A stretch of DNA of 64,000 nucleotides from AV80 sp035536995 (GTDB lineage Bacteria > Verrucomicrobiota > Verrucomicrobiia > Chthoniobacterales > UBA10450), in the NCBI GenBank assembly GCA_035536995.1, contig DATLNB010000013.1:1-64000 (forward strand), in the 5' to 3' direction. Positions 27,935-37,900 of this stretch are shown here, in pieces; positions within the stretch are counted from its first letter, which is position 1; each line of letters begins with the position of its first letter. Under the pieces are notes generated by a model. It worked only from the letters and a program-made list of their open reading frames with translations, had not been told where the DNA came from and did no database searches. The translations under genes and the position numbers were made by a program.

Positions 27935-29572
27935 CTAACGGATGTTGTAGACTTCGACCAATCCCACCCCTGTGCCCCCGTTGTAGCCCGCCACAACCAC
28001 GGTGTAGTTTCCATTCGGCAGGGTCGCGAGCACCGCGGACTCACGGTCGTTCGCCGGGGCGAGGCCGACTTGAGCCACTTCCTGTCCCTCGTCGAAGTGA
28101 TTGGAGAGTTTCCAATCGTCGTTCACCTCAACGGTACCACCGTTGGCATTGCGCAACTCCAGGGTGGGATCCGCCAGGGCGTTGCTAATCCCGAGCGCCG
28201 TGAGGGACGGTCCAAGGGCGCGTGCAACTACTTTCGCGGCGCCGTTACCGCTCCCGATGATGAAACCGGCAATCATGACGTTATTCCCGGTGTCGACGAA
28301 TCCGCGGGTGCTGATGTTGGCGAGCCGCGAGTCTGCCGCCTGGCCTACGTCATAAACCTCAACGAGGGCGACGCCGGCCGTGTTGTTTTTCCCGCGCACA
28401 ATTGCGGTGAATTGGGTCGGAGCGAATTCGGCCATCAGGACCGACTCCCGGTCGTCGCCGGGGGCGAGGCCAGTCGCCTGGACGGCGGCCTGCTGCGATT
28501 GCCCGTTCTGGTCGTTGATTTTCCAATTGTCATTGGAACCGATCAGCGCTCCGTTGGCCGCGCGTAGCTCGAGGGTGGGGTCGAGGAGGGGACTCCCTAT
28601 TCCAAAATTCGACAGGGACGGACCAATCGCGCGGACGACCACTTTCTTCGGCGCGGTCCCGGTAATGATCACGCCCCCAATGAGGACATTTTCTCCGCTT
28701 TGCACATTGAGCCGGGTCGAAATATTCACCGGCCGGCTCAGAGGCGGCTCGAAGGCGAGAAACTGCGGGAATGAGAGGCTCGAGGCGAAGGTGGTTCGGT
28801 TCCCGACGGGATCGAACTTCAGGATCAAGTTCGTGCCCCGCTCGGTCACGAAAAGGTTGCGGTCGGAATCGAACGCCATCCCGTAGGGAGCGTTCAGAAG
28901 GGACGCGAAAGTGGTGCGGGAGCCGTCCGGCTTGAACTTGAGGATTTTGCCGGTCGTTCCTCCCAGCGGAGTGTAGGTCGAGACGTAGAGATTGCCGGCT
29001 GCATCAAAAACGAGAACGTTGGGAGTGTCCACATTCGAAGCAAAGGTGGTCTTGGTCTTGCCGGTGCCGAACTTCGAAATGACCTGGCTGCCCCCCTGTT
29101 CCGTTACGAAGAGGTTTCCAGCTACATCAAACGCGAGGCCGACCGGTTGGACGACACTCGTCGTATAAGTTGTCTTTGTTCCTGCCGGACTGAATTGGAC
29201 GATTTGGTTCGCGAAAGTTTCGGCCACGTAGAGGGTGCCGCTCGCATCGAACGCCAGCGCGGAAGGATGATTCAGTCCCGACGCGAACGGGGTCTGCGTC
29301 CCCGACGGCGAAATCTTCGTGATCGTGCCGGCGCTTTCGCTTGCGACGTAGAGATTGCCAACCCGGTCGAAAACGATTCCATCGGGCTGGGTAAGGCTCG
29401 AAGCAAAGATCGTTTTCGTTCCGTCGGGCGTGAATTTAAAGATTGTCCCGCTCATCAAATCGCTTTCGTAAAGATCGCCGGCCGCGGCGTGCGCCGGCGC
29501 AGGAGAAAGCGCGCCGAGCAAAGAGCAGGTCGCCGCGAGAAGAGTGAGCGGTAGGCGTGTGGGAATGTTCAT
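27935..29572 (-). CDS. secreted SMP-30/NHL-like propeller with two NISTR domains, paralogue 1
   Basis: 545 residues from ATG 29572 (an upstream start at 29620 adds a non-signal extension). A signal peptide ends around PAHAAAGDLYESDL. Residues about 30-280 are propeller blades of the form LAFDASGTLYVAETFANQIV and FSPAGTKTTY. The last 260 residues are two NISTR domains, the first opening NISTRLNVQSGENVLIGG, the second NISTRGFVDTGNNVMIAGF, ending GVGLVEVYNIR. It is the first of four tandem, same-strand paralogues. It lacks the shared TGAAAC/CGTTAG leader of the other three. Confidence 0.85.
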   Translation of the reverse strand: MNIPTRLPLTLLAATCSLLGALSPAPAHAAAGDLYESDLMSGTIFKFTPDGTKTIFASSLTQPDGIVFDRVGNLYVASESAGTITKISPSGTQTPFASGLNHPSALAFDASGTLYVAETFANQIVQFSPAGTKTTYTTSVVQPVGLAFDVAGNLFVTEQGGSQVISKFGTGKTKTTFASNVDTPNVLVFDAAGNLYVSTYTPLGGTTGKILKFKPDGSRTTFASLLNAPYGMAFDSDRNLFVTERGTNLILKFDPVGNRTTFASSLSFPQFLAFEPPLSRPVNISTRLNVQSGENVLIGGVIITGTAPKKVVVRAIGPSLSNFGIGSPLLDPTLELRAANGALIGSNDNWKINDQNGQSQQAAVQATGLAPGDDRESVLMAEFAPTQFTAIVRGKNNTAGVALVEVYDVGQAADSRLANISTRGFVDTGNNVMIAGFIIGSGNGAAKVVARALGPSLTALGISNALADPTLELRNANGGTVEVNDDWKLSNHFDEGQEVAQVGLAPANDRESAVLATLPNGNYTVVVAGYNGGTGVGLVEVYNIR

Positions 29573-29679
29573 GCTGGCCATAGAGATTCGCGGCAGTGGC
29601 GGTTCATCGACTGGTTGCAAGTTTTGAAATACAAGCCGGGGAAAGGCGGGCGGGGTTTATATTCCATCCGGTAACCTGG

Positions 29680-31296
29680 CTACTGAATGTTGTAGACTTC
29701 GACCAGGGCCACACCGGTCCCTCCGTTTTTGCCGGAGACGATCGCGGTGTAGTTGCCCGGCAGCAATATGATGACGATCGCCGATTCAGCGAGATCCGAC
29801 GGGTTGACATTTGATTCGTAGATCTCCGTCGCGTTGGTGTCGCCCCAGTTATCATTGATGGTGACGACACTGCCATTTGCGTCCCGCAGGCTTAAAAAGG
29901 GGTCCGGGAGCGGATTCGAGATCCCCGCCGCGGCGAGGGACGGTCCGATCGCGCGGATGGCGACACGAGCTACGCCGTTGCCACTGCCGAGGATGAAACC
30001 TCCAATCATCACGTTCTCCCCACCCTGGACGACCCCGCGCGAACTGATGTTTGCCAATTGTGATTTCGCCGCTGTGTCCAGGTCGTAAACCTCGACCACT
30101 CCCACACCGGTCGGGTTCCCGATGCCGCGCATGACGACAGTCCAGCTTCCCGGGCCGAGAGTAATCACAAGGGCTGATTCGCGATTATCGGTAGGCGCCG
30201 CGCCCGTGGCTTCGATGGCCGCTTGCTGGGTGTCTTTCCAGTTGTTGTTACCGTTTACGTAGGCGCCTGAGCTATTCCTTAACTCGATGTTTGGATCCTG
30301 GAGCGCGCCGGTAATTCCGAGTCCGCCTAACGATGGGCCGATGCCACGAATGAGCACCTTCTTGGGTGCGCTGCCCGTAACAATAAAGCCGGCGAAGAGG
30401 GCGTTGTCGCCGCTCTGGACTTGAAGGCGCGTCGCGATATTAAGCGCCTGGGCGCGCGGTGGCTCGAACGCGATCCCGTCGCCGGGCACAGTGGTAAAGG
30501 TAGTCTTGGCGCCGCTCTTCTTGTCGAACCGGATGATGCCGGACGAGCTGGACACAAAAAGGTTGCCTGCCAGGTCGCACGCCATTCCCTGGATGTTTCC
30601 CATGCCGCCGGCATACTGAGTGGTCCCGCCAAAGCTGAATCCGGATTCCGGGTCGTAGGTGAACGAACTGAGTCGGATCAAGCCGTCGCTGGTTCCGACA
30701 TACGTGTTGTCCATGTGATCGGCCGCGTAACGCTTTTGCCGGTTGTACCCGGGACTGACAGTTTTCGAGCTATCCGGGGCGATCCGGTAGGTCTTGGCCT
30801 GGCCGTCGATGCCTCCGCCGTAATCCAAAGCCAGCAGGTATCCATCGCGATCGAACTTCAGATCCAGCACACTCACGTTGGGCACGAAAGTCGTCTTCAC
30901 GCCCGCCGGCGTTATTTTGATGATCGATTGGCTGAGACTATCGGAAACGAAAAGATTGCCCGCGCCATCGCAGACCATTCCGGTCGCCTCGATGCCCGTC
31001 GCGAACGTCGTCTTTACGCCGGCAGGCGAAAATTTCAGGATCTTCGCGGTGTTCCCGCTGCCTTCGTCCACGTAAAGCTCGCCCGCCTTGTTGAAAGCAA
31101 GGTGGTTCGGGGTGCTTAGCAGACCGCTCGCGAACGTTGTCGGCGTTCCGTTGCCCGGGCTGTATTTGAAAATCGACTGGTGTAGGGCCGATACCTGGTA
31201 GAGGTCGCCCGCGGCGGCATGGGCGTCGGCGGAGAGAAGGACCCCAAGGGCGCACGTTGCAGTAAGGAGGAGCAGAGGTTGTTTGGTGAAGTTCAT
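29680..31296 (-). CDS. secreted propeller protein with two NISTR domains, paralogue 2
   Basis: 538 residues: a signal peptide (MNFTKQPLLLLTATCALGVL) ending near AHAAAGDLYQ, propeller blades (about 28-280; e.g. LAFNKAGELYVDEGSGNTAK, ACDLAGNLFVSSSSGIIRFD), then two NISTR domains opening NIATRLQVQSGDNALFAGF and NISSRGVVQGGENVMIGGF, ending GVALVEVYNIQ. The start is supported by AGGAGG and GAAAGG stretches upstream. Same predicted role as its neighbours: a secreted beta-propeller of unknown ligand. Confidence 0.87.
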   Translation of the reverse strand: MNFTKQPLLLLTATCALGVLLSADAHAAAGDLYQVSALHQSIFKYSPGNGTPTTFASGLLSTPNHLAFNKAGELYVDEGSGNTAKILKFSPAGVKTTFATGIEATGMVCDGAGNLFVSDSLSQSIIKITPAGVKTTFVPNVSVLDLKFDRDGYLLALDYGGGIDGQAKTYRIAPDSSKTVSPGYNRQKRYAADHMDNTYVGTSDGLIRLSSFTYDPESGFSFGGTTQYAGGMGNIQGMACDLAGNLFVSSSSGIIRFDKKSGAKTTFTTVPGDGIAFEPPRAQALNIATRLQVQSGDNALFAGFIVTGSAPKKVLIRGIGPSLGGLGITGALQDPNIELRNSSGAYVNGNNNWKDTQQAAIEATGAAPTDNRESALVITLGPGSWTVVMRGIGNPTGVGVVEVYDLDTAAKSQLANISSRGVVQGGENVMIGGFILGSGNGVARVAIRAIGPSLAAAGISNPLPDPFLSLRDANGSVVTINDNWGDTNATEIYESNVNPSDLAESAIVIILLPGNYTAIVSGKNGGTGVALVEVYNIQ

Positions 31297-31302
31297 AATG
31301 GC

Positions 31303-31342
31303 CTTTCACCTCCTGCTAACGGAAAAGTGCGAAAAGGTTTCA
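31303..31342 (-). promoter_or_regulatory. conserved leader TGAAAC-N15-CGTTAG upstream of paralogue 2
   Basis: On the minus strand TGAAAC (31342-31337), 15 bases, CGTTAG (31321-31316), then AGGAGGTGAAAG and the ATG at 31296. The same block precedes paralogues 3 and 4. The layout resembles an ECF promoter (-35 like TGAAAC, -10 like CGTTA) with a very short leader. Confidence 0.45.
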
Positions 31343-31437
31343 AATCTTGCCTTTGGAGACGCCGCAGGCATTTCGAGTGAACTGGGCAGTGTAATCGCCC
31401 GGCGACAGCGGAGGGGGCCCAGCGATGAGATCCTCCA

Positions 31438-33059
31438 TCACTGGAGATTGTAGAACTCAACCAGACCCACACCCGTTCCGCCCTGGGAGCCGCTGACGAT
31501 GACGGTGTTCGGGCCGGGAGGCAAGTAACCCACATAGGCAGATTCCAGGTCGTTCTGCGGCGGGACATCGGTCGCTTCAATTTCAGTGCGCTGACTGGTC
31601 TTCCAGTTGTCATTGCTGGCGATTTCGGCGCCATTGCCGTTGCGGATCGAGAGCACCGGATCGCTTAGCGCGCCGGAGACGGCGATGGATGGGCCGAGGG
31701 CACGGACGATACCGCGGGTGCCATTCCCTCCGATGATGAAGCCGCCGATCATCACGTTCTCCCCTGTTTGAATTCGGCCGCGGGTGGAGATGTTGGCGAG
31801 GCGCGAGTTGGCGGCTTGATCGAGGTCGTAGACCTCTACCAAGCCTACACCACTGGTATTGTTCTTGCCGCGGACGACGACGGTGTATGGCTCGGTGCCG
31901 AGAGTGATGACGAGAGCGGATTCGCGGTCGTCACTCGGTGCCACGCCGGTCGCCTGAATGCCGGCCTGGTTCGTCGTCTTCCAATCATCGTTCGAATTCA
32001 CAAGACCGCCTGCGCTGTTGTAGAGCTGGAGCGTCGGATCGAGGAGCGCATCCTGGACGCCGAGGGTTCCGAGCGAGGGCCCGATCGCGCGCAGGATCAC
32101 CTTTTTGCCTGCGTTCCCGGTGATGATAAAGCCGCCGATGAGAGCATTGTCGCCGGTTTCCACACGCAGGCGGGTCGAGATATTGAGCGACTTGCCGAGC
32201 GACGGTTCGAAATCCATTCCGTGGAATCCATCGCTGCCGCCGCTGGTGCGCGGGGCCGATACGACTGTACTGATGCTGCCGACGGGCGAGATTTTGTAGA
32301 GGATCGCCTGGCCGTTGTTGAACGAACCGGTAAGGACAGAGACGTAGACGTTTCGTGCCGTGTCGACACCGAGATGGTTCGGAGCGACCAGGCCTGTCGT
32401 AAGCGGGGAGGGAGTGCCCGCGCCATTGGTGTACTTGAGAACGTCACCAGCGTCGTTACTGACAAAAACGTTACCGGCATCATCGACGGCGACGCCGCGC
32501 ATCGTGCTACTGGTCGTGCCGACGGGCGACACGATTCCGGTGAATGTAATGCGATAAATGGAATTGCCGGAAGAGGCGAAGAAGTTCCCCGACTTTTTGT
32601 CGTAGGCGAGCTCCCATATGTAGGCCGGCAGCGTCGCGAAATCGCCCAGCGGTGCGCCCGTGCTGTCGAACTTCCTTACTGCGTTGGTCGATGCGTTATT
32701 TGCGACGAAGACATTGCCGGAGCTATCGAACGCGAAAGACTGAGGGTCCCACCCGCCGCTTTGGGTATTGATGAAAACTGTCCGATCGCCGCTGGGCGTG
32801 ATTTTATATATTTTTCCAAAGATCGGGCTGGTGCCGTCCTCGAGAACGTAGAGGTTTCCGCTGCGGTCGAACCGCGAGCAGACGGGACGGATGATGTTGC
32901 TCGCAAAAGTGGTCATCGTGCCGTCGACCGCAATCTTCGAAACGGCGGTGTTTGCAGGCCGGCCGCCGCGAGAGCCATGCGCGGAAGAGCGAACACGGCC
33001 AGCGCGACCGCAAGAGCCGGGCGACCGAGGATGAGTTGAAGGCAAAGGGATTTTTTCAT
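31438..33059 (-). CDS. secreted propeller protein with two NISTR domains, paralogue 3, frameshifted near the N-terminus
   Basis: The conserved leader is followed by ATG 33059 and a clear signal peptide (MKKSLCLQLILGRPALAVAL, continuing to MALAAAG), but this frame stops at TGA 32915-32913. The mature protein, with propeller blades such as VAVDDAGNVFVSNDAGDVLK and two NISTR domains ending GVGLVEFYNLQ, continues in another frame from about 32965. The shift lies near 32950-32970, where paralogues read AAAGDLY. The long upstream reading of the mature frame (to 33186) has no signal peptide and is not credible. Either a recent inactivating indel or a sequencing error. Confidence 0.75.
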
Positions 33060-33071
33060 AATGAAATTTCC

Positions 33072-33110
33072 GTTCACTGCTGCTAACGGAAGACGCGCGG
33101 AAAAGTTTCA
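33072..33110 (-). promoter_or_regulatory. conserved leader TGAAAC-N16-CGTTAG upstream of paralogue 3
   Basis: TGAAAC (33110-33105), 16-base spacer, CGTTAG (33088-33083), then CAGCAGTGAA before the ATG at 33059. This matches the leaders at 31303-31342 and 34858-34896, with one extra spacer base and a weaker Shine-Dalgarno. Confidence 0.42.
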
Positions 33111-33257
33111 CCTTTGTTTTCCAGTTGTAGCCGTATGAAGCTGGCAGGCCTCGTGCCGGTGGGGGAATTCCTGGCTCCATCAACACGGCCTGAAGGCAAG
33201 GCCTTCAGAGAAATTCAGCGAACGGCTTCCCCCGGCGTGATCAAGCGGAACCGTGGG

Positions 33258-34847
33258 CTACTGGACGTTGTAAACTTCCACCAAACCAACCCCCGTCGCG
33301 CCGTTCACTCCCTCCAGAATTGCCGTGTAATTCCCATTGGGGAGGGTGGCGACAATGGCCGCCTCGAGATCGTTGCTGGGCGGAATTCCCGTGGCCTGGA
33401 TCTCGGCCGCTTGCGTCTCTTTCCAGTTATTATTCGTCGCGATCTCGGCGCCATTGGCATTGCGCAGCGAAAGACTGGGGTCACTGAGAGCTCCGGCGAT
33501 TCCGGCGCTCCCGAGGGAGGGACCGATGCCGCGCACAATTACCCTGGCTCCGTTTCCGCCCAGAATGAAACCTCCAATCATGACGTTCGCACCGGTGCCG
33601 ACCTGACCGCGCGTGCTGATGTTCGCGAGTTTCCCGGCGGATTGGAGGATGTCGTAGACTTCGATGAGGCCTATGCCGGTGCTGTTGTTTTTTCCTTTCA
33701 TCACGACGGTGTAATTGCCCGGCGGGAGGTTGTAAGTGAAAGCGGCTTCCCGATCGTCCGTGGGAGCGAGTCCGGTCGCCTGGATCTGGCTGGCCTGGGT
33801 ATCTCTCCAATTGTCGTTCGAGTTAAAAAATCCGCCGGGATAGTGAAGCTCGATGATCGGATCTTCGATAACCCCCTGAACCCCGGCGGAAGCCAGCGAC
33901 GGTCCTATACCGCGGATAACCACGGATTTGCCGCCGGTGCCGGTGATAATGAAACCGCCAATGAGAACGTTTTCCCCCGTCTGGACGTTCAGGCGCGTCG
34001 CGATGTTGATCGATTTGCCGCGGGCAGGCTCGACGGCAAGCCCCAGCGGAAAGCTAATATAGGAGCTGACGAAAACGCTTTGGGTTCCATCGGGCGCGAA
34101 TTTGAAAATCTTGTTTAGGCCGTTCGAGACAAATAGATTGCCTGCGGCGTCGAAGGCCAGCGCGGTGGCGTCGGGTGCCGATGCGAATGTCGTTTTCGTT
34201 CCATCAGGAGTATATTTCTCAATGGTGTCCCCGGCCGCGAGGTAAAGATCGCCCTGGCGGCTAAACGCCAGCCGCCACGGGAAAGCGGAGGGCGTGGCAA
34301 ACGTGCTTTTCGTCCCCGAGGGGGTGAACTTTAAGATGGCGAAAGAGAGGCGGCTTTCTGAAACGAAAAGGTTTCCCGCGCTGTCGAAAGCGAGTCCACG
34401 CGGGCTGTCCAACCCCCCGGCGAACACTGTCTTCGTCCCAGTGGGAGTGATCTTCAGGATGTCTTTGTTGGGCGTGAACGAGTCGGTTTGGTTCTCCACC
34501 ACGAAAAGATTGCCTGCGGAATCGAACGCGAGTGCGTACGGGTGGTTCAATCCGGTGGCGAAAGCGGTCTTGGCGCCGGCTGGCGTGAATTTGAAGACGG
34601 TGCCGGTTTTATAGTCTGCTTCGTACAGATTGCCTGCCTGATCGAAGGCCACGTCGATCGGGCCACCCAGGCCGCTGGCAAACGTCGTTCGCACTCCTGC
34701 CTGGGAGAACTTATAGATTGCTCCGTTATTAAAATCGGCGTCGTAAAGGTCTCCGGCCGCGGCCTGGCTTTTGGCCGGGAGAAACGCGATCAAGACCGCG
34801 CCGGTGAGAGCGACGGCAAAGAGAAGTTTGTAGTTTGGAGGAGTCAT
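33258..34847 (-). CDS. secreted propeller protein with two NISTR domains, paralogue 4
   Basis: 529 residues: a signal peptide (MTPPNYKLLFAVALTGAVLI) ending near SQAAAGDLYDADF, five or six propeller blades (e.g. LAFDSAGNLFVVENQTDSF, LAFDSAGNLFVSESRLSFA), then NISTR domains opening NIATRLNVQTGENVLIGGF and NISTRGQVGTGANVMIGGF and ending GVGLVEVYNVQ. It is the first-transcribed end of the four-gene tandem array. Gaps between the array genes are 107-200 bp and three contain their own leader, so the genes are probably transcribed separately. Confidence 0.87.
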   Translation of the reverse strand: MTPPNYKLLFAVALTGAVLIAFLPAKSQAAAGDLYDADFNNGAIYKFSQAGVRTTFASGLGGPIDVAFDQAGNLYEADYKTGTVFKFTPAGAKTAFATGLNHPYALAFDSAGNLFVVENQTDSFTPNKDILKITPTGTKTVFAGGLDSPRGLAFDSAGNLFVSESRLSFAILKFTPSGTKSTFATPSAFPWRLAFSRQGDLYLAAGDTIEKYTPDGTKTTFASAPDATALAFDAAGNLFVSNGLNKIFKFAPDGTQSVFVSSYISFPLGLAVEPARGKSINIATRLNVQTGENVLIGGFIITGTGGKSVVIRGIGPSLASAGVQGVIEDPIIELHYPGGFFNSNDNWRDTQASQIQATGLAPTDDREAAFTYNLPPGNYTVVMKGKNNSTGIGLIEVYDILQSAGKLANISTRGQVGTGANVMIGGFILGGNGARVIVRGIGPSLGSAGIAGALSDPSLSLRNANGAEIATNNNWKETQAAEIQATGIPPSNDLEAAIVATLPNGNYTAILEGVNGATGVGLVEVYNVQ

Positions 34848-34857
34848 AAGGGTAGCC

Positions 34858-34896
34858 TTTCAACTCCTGCTAACGGAAAGCTGCGGGAAGGTTTCA
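34858..34896 (-). promoter_or_regulatory. conserved leader TGAAAC-N15-CGTTAG upstream of paralogue 4
   Basis: TGAAAC (34896-34891), 15-base spacer with CCCGCAGCTTTC, CGTTAG (34875-34870), CAGGAGTTGAAAGG, then the ATG at 34847. It is one of three near-identical leaders in the array. Confidence 0.45.
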
Positions 34897-34939
34897 GCTT
34901 ATGTTTCACCGGCGGTCGGAACCGGTGGGGACGGCCGGA

Positions 34940-37900
34940 TTAAGGCTCCCAGTCCAGTCCGAGACGAGTGAGAGCGCTTCGCAGTTTTTTCAGATCCCAC
35001 ACCTGCAATGAGCCATCGGATCCGAGAACGCCGAGGCGCGAGCCATCGGCATTGAAACGCAAACGTCCACTGCTCAGCGGCGCCGGCGGCTCGAGCGTCG
35101 CCACCGGCTCGAAGGTGTCGGTGCGGTACACTCTTACCGATTCGCCGACGGTGGCGAAAAGGAGTCCGCCGGCAGGCGAATAGGTGGGGTAAACAGCGAG
35201 GTCCCGAATCTCCTTGCTCAATTCGGGGCCGGCTTTCCAGGACCCTGCCTCCAGGACTTGCGCCCCCTTGCTGCCGTTGGCGAAAAACTGGCGGCTGTCC
35301 GGACTGAAAGCGCCCATTCCGGAACCACCGGTGTCGACGGCACGCGCGAGTTCGCCGGTGGTGGCGTTCCAAATTTTCACGTCCTCGTTCAGCGAAGTGC
35401 TGTGCCCGCTGCTCGACGTCGCAACCCAGCGACCATCCTTGCTGAAGGCGGCATACCACGCCTCGGGTTGTCCACCCAGGACGGTGCGCTTTGCGGTGGG
35501 ATCGCTCAGGGAAACAAGGTGCGTTTCCCCCTGGGCGCGGGAAGTGAGCGCCAGTCTGCTTCCATCGGGCGCAATCGAAACGAGGAGAAATGCCTTGGCC
35601 GGATCGATTACCTCGCGCCCGCCTAACGACACCTTTTTCCTGTCCCCGTCGCGCTGGAGAGGGATCCGGCTGAGGGCGCAATCCCGGCTGGAAACCAGGA
35701 GGGCCGAGCCATCCGGCTGGAAGAGCGCTGCTTTTTCCTGTTCGCCGTCAAAAGGGAGCGCGGCAAGTTCGGCGCCGTCTTCCGCATCAAAAAGCCGAAC
35801 GGTAGTTCTCGATGAGGTGACGACCAGGCTGCCGTCCGGCGAAAAATCCAGGGCGCCGAAGAGACTCGCTCGTTCCCCGCCGGTCGAACCGCGAAGCTGT
35901 CGCCAGACATCGGAGCGCGTGAGGTGAAGAATGGTGGCGTCCACGTCCCAGGAGGTGCAGGCGAGGCGTTGGCCATCGGCCGATAAACGAAGGACAGGCT
36001 CGGTTCCGAATGCGGCCAAAAGAACCGACTGCGTGGTGGTAAGCAGATTCCAGATTCTGATCGTCTTGTCGCGCGCTGTGGACACGAGGGTTTGGCCGGA
36101 ACTGTCAAAAATCAACTGGGTGGGTGGTTGGCGATGCCCGGTAAGCACGGCGCGGCGTTCGCCGTTGTGCGCATCCCAAAGGTAGATCCCGAAATCTTCG
36201 CAACCGGCTGCGAGCCAGAGCCCGTCATTACTCCAGGCCACCGGGGTGACGAACTTTGGGTGGACCAAAGTGACTGTCGCCATTCCCGTTGCGACATCGA
36301 AAATCTGAACATTATTTTTTGTTCTGCCGACCGCCGCGAGGCGCTGGCCCCTCGGATCAAACGCCAGGCAGGAGGGTGGACCTTCCGAGGCAAGGCGGGC
36401 GATCTCGCGGCCAGTCGTGAGATCGTGTATGGCGATGCCGTCCCGCAGACCGACCGCAACGCGCAAACCGGTCTCATCGAAAGCGCAATCGAACGGAAAC
36501 AGGGGAAACGCGCCGCCGGTGGGATGATCGGTCAAATCGACGGCGAGGCGTGGCGTCCCGCCGAGTTCCCAGACACGGAGGCGCGCGTCGGCATGCCGGA
36601 CGGCAAGCCATTTGCCGTCTTTGCTGAACGGCGTGACGAATGTCGCGCGGGGCGCGCCCTCGGGTGCGGGCAGCCGCGCCACCTCCGATTGGTCTGTGAC
36701 CCGTCGAATGGCGATCGCGCCCGAATCCGCCTCCACGGCGTAAAGCTCCAGGTCCCGGTCAAAGGCGATGGGGGCGTTCGAAGTCTTGCGGACCGGCCAC
36801 GTTTTTTCCACCTGCAGATCGGTCAGGGCAAGGGCCGCGATGGCTTCGTTACGAAGCTCCGGGGTGGATCGAATCCGGGCCGCCTTTTCAAGCGCGGCGA
36901 GGGCCTCGAAGCGCTGGCCCGCGCGACCCGTGCGGCGCGAGGCCCGCGCCTGGGCGAGGTAGGATCCGTGAAGTTTCTCCAACGCGTCCCGTTCCGCGGC
37001 CAACGCCCGGCTGTTGGAAACGCGAAGCCGCGCGGCCGCAATCGTCGATCCCACCGCGAAGGCAATGAGAGCAAGCAAAAGGACCAAAGAAAGCGTGGCG
37101 AGCGCGGCGTTTCTTTTTGCCCAGCGCCAAAGCCGTTCGGGTGGCGTGGAGGGTCGTGCCAGGATCGTCCGGCCTTCGAGCCAACGCTCGAGATCATCCG
37201 CGAGGGCACCGGCCGAGGCGTAGCGCGCGGAAGGTTCCTTCGCGAGGCATTTCAAACAAATGACCTCGAGATCGCGAGGAACCGTTGAATCCAGATGGCG
37301 CGGCGACTCGGCACTGGCCTCCGCTACCAAACGCAGAGTTTCGAGCGCGCTGTCACCCATGAATGGCAGCCGACCCGTCAGCATTTCGTAGAAAATGACC
37401 CCGAGACTGTAGATGTCCGTGGCAGTCGTTAGGCCGGCGGAAGCCCCGGCCACCTGCTCCGGCGCCATGTATTGTGGCGTCCCGAGCGCGGTCGGCAACA
37501 AGGTCAACCCGAGATCGCGCCCGATCCATTTCGCGAGGCCAAAGTCGCTCACATACGGAATTTCTTCCGCCTCCTCGAGCAGAATGTTGCCTGGTTTCAG
37601 ATCGCGATGAAGGATCCCGCGTTGATGCGCGTGATGGACGGCGCGCGCAATCGTCGCGATGAGCCGGGCAGCCTCGCGCGGCCGCTGCCGAAAATTCGCC
37701 ATGCGATCCCGAAGGGAGCCGCCCTCGACAAGTTTCATACTGTAGAACGGACGGCCCTCGTAATCGCCGGTCTCGTACATCGGCAGAATATTCGGATGAT
37801 CGAGGGCTGCGATGGCTTCGGCTTCGGCTCGAAAGCGTTCCATCATTCCGGGGGTCGCCACCTGCTCGCCCAGGATCATCTTGATGGCGACCTGACGCTG

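Noticed and set aside
36092..37288. 398-codon plus-strand frame antisense to the WD40 kinase; likewise 31768-33039 and 33114-34118 antisense to propeller genes
   Set aside because: The minus-strand products have complete domain signatures; the antisense translations are low-complexity and arginine-rich.
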